From Acidobacteriaceae bacterium (GTDB lineage: Bacteria > Acidobacteriota > Terriglobia > Terriglobales > Acidobacteriaceae): DNA of 64,000 bases. The stretch lies in NCBI GenBank assembly GCA_003138975.1, contig PLHQ01000068.1:79636-143635 (forward strand), given 5' to 3'. The position numbers were made by a program, and so were the translations under genes. The notes beneath the pieces were generated by a model. That model saw only the letters and a list, made by a program, of their open reading frames with translations. It did no database searches and was not told the DNA's origin. How positions within the stretch are numbered: the stretch's first letter is position 1; each line of letters begins with the position of its first letter. Positions 9,808 to 18,947 of this stretch are shown one piece after another.

Positions 9808-10539
9808 ATGGAAGACCTGAAGAATCGAGTTGCTCTTGTAACTGGCGGCAGTCGCGGAATCGGAGCCGCAGTCGCAATCGCACTGGCTAAGGCGGGTGCC
9901 GCTGTCGCCGTTAACTACCGTGAGCGTGCCGACGCTGCGAATGCGGTGTGTGCCGAAATCGCCGGGATGGGACGGAAGGCAGTCGCGGTTCGGGCCGATG
10001 TGTCGGTCGCCACCGACGTGAAGCGCATGGTCGCAGAGGTCGAAGCGCAACTTGGTGCCATCGACATCCTCGTCAACAATGCGGGGATTGCCCATCCTCA
10101 CAAAATGGACGAGATCACGGAAGCAGAATGGGACGAAGTGCTCACGATCAATCTCAAGTCTGTGTTCTTGGTGACGCAAACGGTGATCGGCGGTATGCGA
10201 CAAAGAAAATGGGGACGGGTCATCAATATGTCCTCCGTGGCCGCGCAGACGGGCGGGGCTGTGGGGGCGCACTACGCGGCGTCCAAGGCGGGGATTATAG
10301 GGCTGACCCACTCCTGCGCCTCATCATTCGTTCGAGACGGAATCACCGTGAACGCCATTGCCCCGGCTCTGATTGAGACCGATATGGTGACCAGCAATCC
10401 AAATGCGAGTCCCACTCTGATTCCGATGGGACATTTCGGCTCGACAGACGACATCGCCTCCGTTGTTGTGATGCTGGCGCTGAATGACTACATGACCGGG
10501 CAGACGATTTCGGTGAATGGCGGCTGGTATATGACCTAG
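9808..10539 (+). CDS. SDR family 3-oxoacyl-ACP reductase-like oxidoreductase
   Basis: VALVTGGSRGIGAAVA, NNAGIAH, YAASKAG, GWYMT C-terminus. Confidence 0.9.
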   Translation: MEDLKNRVALVTGGSRGIGAAVAIALAKAGAAVAVNYRERADAANAVCAEIAGMGRKAVAVRADVSVATDVKRMVAEVEAQLGAIDILVNNAGIAHPHKMDEITEAEWDEVLTINLKSVFLVTQTVIGGMRQRKWGRVINMSSVAAQTGGAVGAHYAASKAGIIGLTHSCASSFVRDGITVNAIAPALIETDMVTSNPNASPTLIPMGHFGSTDDIASVVVMLALNDYMTGQTISVNGGWYMT

Positions 10540-10613
10540 TTCCCACCAACTCTGCCCAATGGTCGTCGTTCCGTTTGACCCATTCCCGCTTCGTACTAGA
10601 TGATTGAGACGGA

Positions 10614-10829
10614 ATGGACGCCGAGCAGACCATTGCTGAAATCGAGTCGCTGGAGCGCATCTTCGCGGTGCGGGACACCAGACCGCTGAGCCTGAGCGAT
10701 CTTGCGGCTGCGAATCGGCGGCATGATGAGCAGCAAGCCAGTAGCCCTTGGTTTCGGCTGTGGCAGCGGTATGGCATCTGTTGCCGACATGAGTCTCCCG
10801 CGCTCCGACTAGACGGAATTGAAGGCTAA
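10614..10829 (+). CDS. Conserved hypothetical small protein
   Basis: 71 aa; MDAEQTIAEIESLERIFAVRDTRPLSLSDLAAANRRHDEQQASSPWFRLWQRYGICCRHESPALRL, protein-like composition. Confidence 0.5.
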   Translation: MDAEQTIAEIESLERIFAVRDTRPLSLSDLAAANRRHDEQQASSPWFRLWQRYGICCRHESPALRLDGIEG

Positions 10830-10851
10830 GCCCCCGCAACAAGTTCAGCAT

Positions 10852-10932
10852 TCAGACGAAAAGTCGATTCTGAGCCACCGCGACTTCCACAGGTCGCGAG
10901 CACTCCTCGTCGTCACGTGCCACGTGATTGAC
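10852..10932 (-). pseudogene. 3' remnant of an SRAP gene (last ~27 codons)
   Basis: Reading VNHVARDDEECSRPVEVAVAQNRLFV*; parallels the 9014-9216 remnant (INHVANDDAECSRPVQ...QNRLFS*). Confidence 0.65.
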
Positions 10933-10933
10933 C

Positions 10934-11735
10934 CTACTGCTTGTGCGCGACAAACTGCCGGGTGATTCCGGGTGATCCCATTCACTTTGTTTTCCATAGA
11001 GACGGTCATCGTCTTTCCGTCAGCAGAAACCGTAAAGCAAGTGACCTCGACAATCTTGCCCTCGCGTTTATCAGTCTCTTCAATCGTGTGCTCATCAATC
11101 GGCTTAACCGAGACCATAGTGTTGCTGGGATCACCCTTGTACGGCGTCACCGTTCCGTCCAACTTCGCCGCATAGCTCTGCCCAGTCGGATCGGCAAAGC
11201 TGAAGGTGTCGCCTTCCAGCTTCAAGGTCACAAGGAGCGCGTTGTCGGATCGGCTCATGCGCTTCGTGATCCGCCACGAACCGGAAACGCCATGCGCTCC
11301 ACGCGGACGTTGCGACACGCGAGCCATGATGTCTTTCCCCGCAACCACGTCACCTTGGGCGTTGCAGCTTTCCGTCCACTCAACTGTGGCTGTGTTCCCG
11401 TCGAGTGAGACAGTCATTCTTATAGTACCAACCGCTTTCCCATTTCTCTTGTCAGTTTCCTCTGTCGTCCGATCATCTACGACTTTGACACTGACGGTGT
11501 CATAGCACGGTTCTCCGGTGATCTTATGGTCACGGCCATCAGCCGGAATCTCAAGCGGCAGATCACAGGTTGGGCACCGATATGTGCCGTCCTGCAACAA
11601 ATAAACTTCGGGCTTCGTCGAAGACTGAGATTCGGCGAGGTTGATCCTCCATGTGCCATCAAAGGGACTCTGTGCCAACGCCTGCACGGGCATCACCAAT
11701 GACAGAATCGAACCAAACCAAAAAAGCCGCTTCAT
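10934..11735 (-). CDS. Secreted hypothetical protein with two similar domains, C-terminally frameshifted by a 10-bp tandem duplication
   Basis: Signal peptide MKRLFWFGSILSLVMPVQALAQ at 11735; repeated MVSVKPIDEHTIEETDKREGK / VSVKVVDDRTTEETDKRNGK. As sequenced the frame runs to 10845; removing one copy of the repeat gives VNGITRQFVAHKQ* ending at 10934. Confidence 0.6.
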
Positions 11736-11777
11736 CCTCGGCCTTGTTCGCGGCGTGCTTCCGACCGAGACGTTCGC

Positions 11778-11819
11778 AACAATCTGCTTCCTCCGCGACA
11801 ATCGGTAACGTCCGCACAT
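11778..11819 (-). pseudogene. 5' remnant of an SRAP gene (first ~14 codons)
   Basis: MCGRYRLSRRKQIV from ATG at 11819, reading in frame toward the MKRLFW start. Confidence 0.55.
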
Positions 11820-11894
11820 GCCGAGATTATGCCAGATGGGCAGCTGAATCGCCGCACTGCGTTCAGACATCGAAGAATGGAGGGACGGAGAGCC

Positions 11895-12335
11895 ATGAAG
11901 TACGTGAAGAGAGTCGAAGACGTTATGTCTGGGTGGCCTGACGTATCAGCTCACTCACACCGCTTCGGTGGGACGGAATTTCTGTTTGGCGCAGCCGAAA
12001 TCGGACACGTTCACACGAACGGAGTAGTTGACATACCCTTCCCGCGTTCAGTACGCGATGCATTGTTGGCAGATGGTCTTGCTGAGGAGCACCTCTGGGT
12101 TCCGAATTCCGGCTGGATCACCTTCCGCATCCGCTGCGAAGAAGACCTCGATCACGCAGTTTGGCTCATACGGCTGTCGTACCTCCGCTACGTGCTCAAG
12201 GCCGCAGCCGATCCACGCAAGGTCTTCGAACAAGAAAGTGAGCAACTGCACCTGAGTCCTCGCTTCAAATCGTTGCTCGAACCGTTCGTTCCAATGACTG
12301 CTAAACAAGTTTCGGCTGAGCCAATCCCAGCGTAG
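11895..12335 (+). CDS. Luciferase-domain (DUF5519-like) protein
   Basis: HRFGGTEFLFGAAEIGHVHTNGVVDIPFPRSVRDALLADGLAEEHLWVPNSGWITFRI. Confidence 0.7.
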   Translation: MKYVKRVEDVMSGWPDVSAHSHRFGGTEFLFGAAEIGHVHTNGVVDIPFPRSVRDALLADGLAEEHLWVPNSGWITFRIRCEEDLDHAVWLIRLSYLRYVLKAAADPRKVFEQESEQLHLSPRFKSLLEPFVPMTAKQVSAEPIPA

Positions 12336-12396
12336 GTGCGGGCGAAGGGGTCGCCGAACCCAACCCGAACTTTGAATTGCCGAAGAGGAGAGCATC

Positions 12397-12810
12397 TTGG
12401 CCGCAAGAATTCTCATGGTTCTTAGTGCGAGCATTATCTTTACGCTCGGAGTCGTCCACCTCGTCTATACATTCTGGGGGCCAAAGCTCACGCCCCGTGA
12501 CCCCGCGCTGCAAATCAGCATGAGCCAGATTTCACCTGTCATTACGAAAGAAACAACAATGTGGCGGGCTTGGGTGGGCTTCAATGCCAGCCACAGCATG
12601 GGACTTATTTTGTTCGGCTTGGTTTTCGGTTTTCTCGCATTGGCTCACGGCCAACTCCTCTTTCGGTCACCGTTCCTGCTCCTCGTCGGGTTGGCAGTGC
12701 TTGGTGGTTTTGTTGTGCTCTGCAAGGTTTATTTTTTCAGTGCGCCTCTCACAGGCGTCTGCATTTCTTTGGCCTGCTATGTCGCCAGCATTGCGCTATC
12801 GCGAGTCTAA
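12397..12810 (+). CDS. Small integral membrane protein
   Basis: TTG start with GAGGAG upstream; ~4 TM segments; HSMGLILFGLVFGFLALAH. Confidence 0.7.
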   Translation: MAARILMVLSASIIFTLGVVHLVYTFWGPKLTPRDPALQISMSQISPVITKETTMWRAWVGFNASHSMGLILFGLVFGFLALAHGQLLFRSPFLLLVGLAVLGGFVVLCKVYFFSAPLTGVCISLACYVASIALSRV

Positions 12811-13056
12811 CGATGCGCTCCAGCAGACCCACAACCCTCAGCATCGCTACCCTCCTGACCACCCCGCACGGCTGATCCCGTCGTTTGTTGCTCAACAACT
12901 TGCGCGTATGCTGGCGAGACCCTTTCGGACTGCCCTGAGAAAACGCCGAATCAACAGCGCCCTAAGCCGGGTGACTGCCGTCACTGCTCTGCGATTGCTC
13001 CTGCCGTGACAATCATTGAGGGGCGGATACTACTTGAACCACGGGAATGTCATCAA

Positions 13057-13722
13057 ATGAGCCTCAAATCGAAATTGGCTCTTCGTTTCTTGCTTGGATT
13101 CGTCGTGTTCGGCGCTCTGCTGTTCATTCCCGCTGGTTCCTTGAGGTTTTGGCAGGGCTGGGCGTATCTAATGGTTTGGTTTGTCCCAACGCTATTCGTT
13201 TTTGGTTATTTCTGTAAGCACGATCCACAATTGATCGAGCGCAGGCTGCAGAGGAAGGAAAAAGTGCACGAACAGAAGCTAATCATGAAGTTCGCCTTCG
13301 TGACTTGCTTGATCGGCTATTTGCTCCCCGGTCTCGACCACCGATTTGGCTGGTCTCACTTGCCCTTGTGGTTGACGATCCTTTCGCAAGCATTCGTTCT
13401 TGGCGGCTGGCTGATGGTGTTTTGGGTCTTGAAGGCGAACAGTTTCGCTGCTGCCACCATTCGAGTCGAGCCCGACCAAAAAGTGATTTCGAGCGGGCCT
13501 TATCGCATCGTCCGCCATCCTATGTATTTGGGTGCCAGCGTGATGTTTTTGTTCGCGCCTTTGGCGCTCGGTTCGTACTTCGCCTTACCTGTGTTTGCCC
13601 TCTTCATCCCCATCATCGTTTTCCGCCTGCTCAATGAGGAAAAGGTTCTTCGCCAAGAACTACCCGGCTATGCGGAATACTGCTTTCACACTCGCTTCCG
13701 CCTCATCCCGCTCGTTTGGTAG
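13057..13722 (+). CDS. Isoprenylcysteine carboxylmethyltransferase-family (PEMT/ICMT) membrane methyltransferase
   Basis: VISSGPYRIVRHPMYLGASVMFLFAPLALGS...RLLNEEKVLRQELPGYAEYCFHTRFRLIPLVW. Confidence 0.85.
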   Translation: MSLKSKLALRFLLGFVVFGALLFIPAGSLRFWQGWAYLMVWFVPTLFVFGYFCKHDPQLIERRLQRKEKVHEQKLIMKFAFVTCLIGYLLPGLDHRFGWSHLPLWLTILSQAFVLGGWLMVFWVLKANSFAAATIRVEPDQKVISSGPYRIVRHPMYLGASVMFLFAPLALGSYFALPVFALFIPIIVFRLLNEEKVLRQELPGYAEYCFHTRFRLIPLVW

Positions 13723-13789
13723 AGCGTCACCGAAATGAGCGTGTCCTGCTCACTGACTTGCTGTTGCCGCTGTGCTACGATTCGCGTTC

Positions 13790-13935
13790 AGACCTAGACA
13801 ACTCAGATGATATGGCACCAACGCCTTCACCTGTCGAGAGTAGGCCTCATACGACTCGTCGAACTGCACACGCATCCATTTCTCTTCAAGCCTAAGTTTG
13901 TGCCATAGTGCGCCGAAAACAAGGGCTGAAGCGAG
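13790..13935 (-). pseudogene. C-terminal remnant of an isoprenylcysteine methyltransferase-like gene
   Basis: Minus strand ASALVFGALWHKLRLEEKWMRVQFDESYEAYSRQVKALVPYHLSCLGL, resembling the ICMT C-terminus; no upstream coding part. Confidence 0.55.
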
Positions 13936-14064
13936 TAGCCCGCGCCATTATCTCGCTGCAGCCACGGCTACGCTTCACAGCGCAAGTGCTTTGGGGTTTG
14001 CCAGAACTGCCATTCGTTGACTGTCCGCGGCAGTGTCCGTAAGATGTAGCGACCGGAAAGCCGG

Positions 14065-16727
14065 GTGCTCTTAGTGATCGACCAGACCATATCGCACTAC
14101 CGCATTACCGAGAAGTTGGGCGGCGGCGGCATGGGAGTGGTTTACAAAGCCGAAGACACCCAACTCGGGCGCTTTGTCGCGCTGAAATTCCTACCCGATG
14201 ACCTCGCCCAGGACTCGCAGGCACTCGAGCGTTTTCGACGCGAGGCCCGCGCTGCCTCAGCGCTGAACCATCCCAATATCTGCACAATTTACGAGATCGG
14301 CAAACACGAAACCCAGTCCTTTATCGCCATGGAGTTTCTGGACGGGGTAACGCTCAAGCACCGCATTACGCACCGCCCACTGGAGGTGAACCTGATCCTG
14401 ACGCTTGCTATCGAGATTGCCGACGCGCTCGACGCCGCTCACTCCAAAGGGATCGTTCACCGCGACGTTAAACCGGCAAACATATTCGTGACTGAGCGCA
14501 ATCATGCCAAGATCCTCGATTTTGGATTGGCAAAAGTTATCGCGGAGCGCGGCAAGGATAAGGATATAGAAGCGACAGGAACTCTGGCTGGACCGACGGT
14601 TGGAGTCAGCGCCGAGCAACTGACCTCGCCGGGATCTGCGCTGGGCACTGTCGCGTACATGAGTCCGGAGCAGGCGCTTGGCCAAGAACTGGATGCGCGC
14701 ACAGACGTGTTTTCGTTCGGCGTGGTGTTGTACGAAATGTGTACCGCCCGTCTGCCGTTTGAAGGCAACACGTCCGCGGCAATTTTCAATGCAATTCTCA
14801 ACAAGCTTCCAACCGCGCCAGTCCGCTTGAATCCCGAGCTTCCACCGGAACTGGAGCGCATCGTCAATAAGGCGTTAGAAAAGGATCGTGACCTGCGCTA
14901 TCAGAGCGCGGCCGACATGCGGGCTGATCTCAAGCGCCTGCACCGCGACTGGCATCCGTCATCGAGGCAACTGGCCGCGGTGGCGGAGTCGGGTGTAGCA
15001 GCGGCTCCGGCCTCGGTACCGAAGAGCGCCGGAGGAGCGACGAAACGCATCAGCCTGTCGTGGCTGGCCGGCACCGCCTTGGTAATGCTGTTTGCCGGCG
15101 CACTGCAGGAATCCTTATTGGCCAGCGATCTGCCACAGGGCCCGTGCCCACGTTTCACGAACTCACATTCCGCCGGGGCGCTCTGACGTCTGCGCGATTT
15201 GCTCCGGACCCGCGCTCGGCCATTTACAGCGCCTCTTGGGAAGGCAATCCGCAAGCAGTGTTTATCAGTTCCCCAAACTCCACCGAATCGCGCGATCTGG
15301 GGCTGGTGCAGACGCAAGTCCTGGCGGTCTCCTCGGGCGGGCAAATGGCCGTATTGCGCCGCTTTCGCGTCGCCGACAATGCTTTTACGTATGTCGGAAC
15401 CGTGGCTCAGCTGTCCATCGGCGCCGACGCCCCCCGCGATCTGCTGGACAATGTTGAGGACGCCGACTGGAATCCTGAGGGTAATGCGCTGGCGGTCGTT
15501 CACACCGTCGGCGGCAAGAGCCGCCTGGAATATCCGATTAGCAAGGTGTTGTATGAGACCGCCGGCTGGATCAGCAATCTTCGTTTCTCCGCCAAAGGTG
15601 ATCGCCTTGCCTTTGTTGACCATCCAACGTTGGGGGACGACGGTGGGACGATCAGTGTCGTTGATCTTAGCGGGAAGAAGACAGACCTTACCGAACGCTG
15701 GGCCAGCGCAATCGGTTTGGCCTGGGCGCCTTCCGGGGACGAGATCTGGTTTACCGCTACTGCCACAGGATTCAGCCGTTCCTTGCGTGGTGTGACTCTG
15801 TCCGGCAAATCCCGCGAATTGCTCACCGCACCGGGGACGCTTACTCTGCATGATGCCGGTGCTGGCGGCCGCGCCTTGATTTCGCGCGACGCACTGCGCG
15901 CGGGCGCGATCGGCCTGGTCCCCGGCGAAAACAAAGAGCGAGACCTGAGCTGGCAGGACTGGACTGTGCCCACGGCTCTCTCCGAGGATGGCAAGGTCCT
16001 GCTCTTTATCGAAGCGGGGGAGGCCGGGGGCGGCGACTATGCGGTATTCACTCGCGAGACCAACAGCACTTCTGCCGTTCGTCTGGGCCAGGGAAGTGCG
16101 CGCTCGCTTTCGCCCGATGGCAAGTGGGCCGTGGTCCTGCGGCAGAATATGTCGCCGCCTGACTTCGTGCTGCTCCCCACCGGAGTGGGACAGCAGCGGG
16201 TGCTGCCCACCGGGAAGGTGATTCCCCGGTTTGGTCAATTCTTCCCCGATTCCAATCGTCTTCTATTCGACGGCCACGAGGCCGGCCACGCTTCCCGGAT
16301 CTACGTCATGAATTTGGACGGAGGGCAGCCTCGCGCCATAAGCCCAGAAGGATTTAACCTACGCGGGCATTCGCTGTCACCTGATGGCAAACGCATTGCC
16401 GCTATCTCAAGCGATGGAATGGCCTTACTGCCATCCGATGGGGGAGAACCGCAGTTGGTGCGAGGTTCACAACCCGGTGACATACCACTACGCTGGGAAA
16501 AGAACGGTCAGACCTTGCTGGTAGGAACTCGTGGCGAAATCTCATGTCCGGTGTCGCGCTTGGACCTTGAAACCGGCGCAAGGACACCTTGGAAAACGTT
16601 CAGCCCGGTCGACGTCGCGGGTGTCGTCGGTGCCTCGTGTCCTCTCATTTCCGATGATGAGGAGCACTACGTTTTCGGTTACACGCGCAACTTATCCGAC
16701 CTATTCCTCGTGGAGCACCTGAAGTAG
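14065..16727 (+). pseudogene. Serine/threonine protein kinase with C-terminal TolB/WD40-like propeller, split by one frameshift
   Basis: 14065-15186 kinase half ([44 protein letters not shown]); 15060-16727 continues in another frame (SPDGKWAVVL, SPDGKRIAAIS, DSNRLLFDGH repeats). Confidence 0.85.
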
Positions 16728-17027
16728 CCGAAACGTCGAGCTAGACGGGATTCGGCCCGCTAAAGCTTTGTAAACGGCCAAACCATAAATAATCCAGCGT
16801 AAGAGTAGCCGACACTTGGGGAGTTAGGAATTGTTGGGTTTGTTTCAAACGACCCACTGGGGTATCTGTAGACACCGCGCGGCTTCTGCAGGAATCCTGT
16901 CAGCACCTTCTTCTGTCCGGCGACTCGGCGCGGCCGCTGCAACATTGTCGAGGCCGACGCAGGCCAAAGGAAAAAAGCCTTGGTTGACAGACCGGAGAAG
17001 GAGCGCATACTGATGTCCCGCTCTGCT

Positions 17028-17385
17028 CTTACGCCGTCTCCCGCTTTGCTAAGCGTTCGAGTCCGCGCTCTTTGGTTTTAAGTTCCCGGATCTTGAACTT
17101 CTGGATTTTTCCGGTTACCGTCATCGGGAACGCATCTACAAACCGGACATGCTGAGGAATCTTGAGGTAGGCAATCTGCCTTCACAGAACTCGCGGACCT
17201 CGTCCTCCGTTGCACTCTCGCCTGTTTTCAATCGTATCCATGCGAGCACGACTTCACCCAGGCGATCGTCTGGGATCCCGACCACCTGTACTTCGGTCAC
17301 TTTTGGATGCGCGTACAAGAACTCTTCCACTTCCCGCGGATAAACATTCTCTCCGCCGCGGATGATCATGTCCCGCGGATTCCGC
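17028..17385 (-). pseudogene. C-terminal fragment of AMP-binding acyl-CoA synthetase, frameshifted
   Basis: [48 protein letters not shown]...REFCEG then, in another frame, [49 protein letters not shown]. Confidence 0.85.
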
Positions 17386-17402
17386 GTTCAGATAATCGGT
17401 TG

Positions 17403-18890
17403 TCATGCCGATTCATCAGGCGTCGCACTGGCCGCGGCAGCTGGAAATTGGGCAGTGTATTTTGCGTAGAGTACGTCGTAGAGGACTTTCTTCTGAGATG
17501 GCCTGAACACGATCGCCTTAGTACGGTTGAAGTATTTCTTGCGGTCTATCAGACCGCTGAGTAGAGCGGCTCCGACAGCGGAAGCCGAACTGAGTCTGAA
17601 CGCGTCCACAGGTTGTCCGAGAATATCTGCTAGCAGTTGGGACTGCTGGGGAATTTCGGCCATCCATCCGGCTAGGCGTGTAGAGGACAACGGCGCTTCC
17701 TCCTCAAGGACCTCCAAACAGCGTCGAATCTCGAAACACATGCCTTCAAGCAGCGCGCGGGCAATCTTCGCGCCGTCATGGGTCAATGTAAGTCCGGATA
17801 TCGTTCCCCTGAGGCTCGGGTTCCACAGAATCCCCTGTTCGCCGCCGGCGAGAAAGGGCGCGAAGAGAAGGCCGTCTGCACCTGGGGTAACGCGATAGGC
17901 TAGGTCCCAAATCGATTTCTTTGTAGTCTTGCCACCGCGCTCCAGAACAGCTGCTGCCCAGTCGCGTGCTGAGCCGCTCGCCAGCAAATCGGCCTCCCGC
18001 GCATACATGCCATCCTTCGCCAGTGGTGTAACAAGGTATCTGCTCTGGCCGTCGCATCGCGGCCCTGCATCACATTTCAGGATCACCGTGCTCGAACCTG
18101 TGAGAATGATGGCGGTGTGCAAGTCCTCTTGTCCGCGACTAATGGCATGAGCACCAGCAACAGAATCGGCGCACCCCAGCACCACGGGTGTAGCCGGCTT
18201 GCAACCCAGTAATTGACTCCCTCGTTTACTAAGTGGTGCGCTGAATGAAGAGCTCTTGATGCACGGTAAATGCTCAAGAGAGACCCCCCAGAAATTGCAC
18301 AGCTCCCGATCCCAGGCATTCCTACGCAAGTTGTACAAGCCATATCCGGCCGCGGTTGATGGATCTGTGATTGCCGACCCAGTCAAAGTATGGAAGAGGA
18401 AATCCTTAGCGGAAAGAATGAGGTTTGCTCTCTGCGGTTTCGAGCCATAGTGAAACTGGAACATCGGCGCAAGGTAACGGCCGTCAATGGGCACTCCGGT
18501 TTTCAGGTAAATCTCACGGCGAAGACGGTGATCCACGCGCTCGCCTACCCACTGATCTGCGCGGCTGTCTTGCCATGTGATGGCGGGGCCAATTGGCTTG
18601 CGTCCGCCCATCGCTACCAACGTAGGCATTTGTCCGGTGAGCGCCAGCGCTTCGATCATGACCTTCCGGCTCAACCTCGACCTGATCTTCTTCGCAGCGA
18701 GGGACAATCCCTTGAGCCAATGCTCAGGATCCTGTTCTGCCTGCCCCGTCGAGGTCGAGATTGTGGCGTATTTTTCGCGGGCAGTCGCCATCACCCGGCT
18801 GTCAAGAGAAACTGCGACGAGTTTGACGGCAGAAGTCCCCAAATCGATCCCCAGCACGCATGATCTTGTCTCCTCCACTCCTATCCTCAT
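17403..18890 (-). CDS. FGGY-family carbohydrate kinase (xylulokinase-like)
   Basis: VLGIDLGTSAVKLVAVSLD; ITWQDSRADQWVGERV; GADGLLFAPFLAGGEQGILWNPSLRGTISGLTLTH. Confidence 0.85.
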   Translation of the reverse strand: MRIGVEETRSCVLGIDLGTSAVKLVAVSLDSRVMATAREKYATISTSTGQAEQDPEHWLKGLSLAAKKIRSRLSRKVMIEALALTGQMPTLVAMGGRKPIGPAITWQDSRADQWVGERVDHRLRREIYLKTGVPIDGRYLAPMFQFHYGSKPQRANLILSAKDFLFHTLTGSAITDPSTAAGYGLYNLRRNAWDRELCNFWGVSLEHLPCIKSSSFSAPLSKRGSQLLGCKPATPVVLGCADSVAGAHAISRGQEDLHTAIILTGSSTVILKCDAGPRCDGQSRYLVTPLAKDGMYAREADLLASGSARDWAAAVLERGGKTTKKSIWDLAYRVTPGADGLLFAPFLAGGEQGILWNPSLRGTISGLTLTHDGAKIARALLEGMCFEIRRCLEVLEEEAPLSSTRLAGWMAEIPQQSQLLADILGQPVDAFRLSSASAVGAALLSGLIDRKKYFNRTKAIVFRPSQKKVLYDVLYAKYTAQFPAAAASATPDESA

Positions 18891-18947
18891 CTTCTTCTCG
18901 TTCTGTGATTGTGTTGCACAGGACGGGTCTGCCAAGCCTGAGGGACT

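Noticed and set aside
12804-12900. Integron attC-like left half after the membrane protein gene (gtctaacgatgcgctccagcagaccc: RYYYAAC-type box followed by an L''-like GCTCCAGC)
   Set aside because: No matching GTTRRRY right half or complementary arm within ~200 bp, no comparable sites after the neighbouring genes, and no intI. Covariance-model search for attC (HattCI/IntegronFinder) would settle it.
14901-16238. 445-aa minus-strand ORF opposite the Ser/Thr kinase C-terminal half
   Set aside because: Sense strand carries recognisable propeller repeats; the antisense translation has no recognisable motifs.
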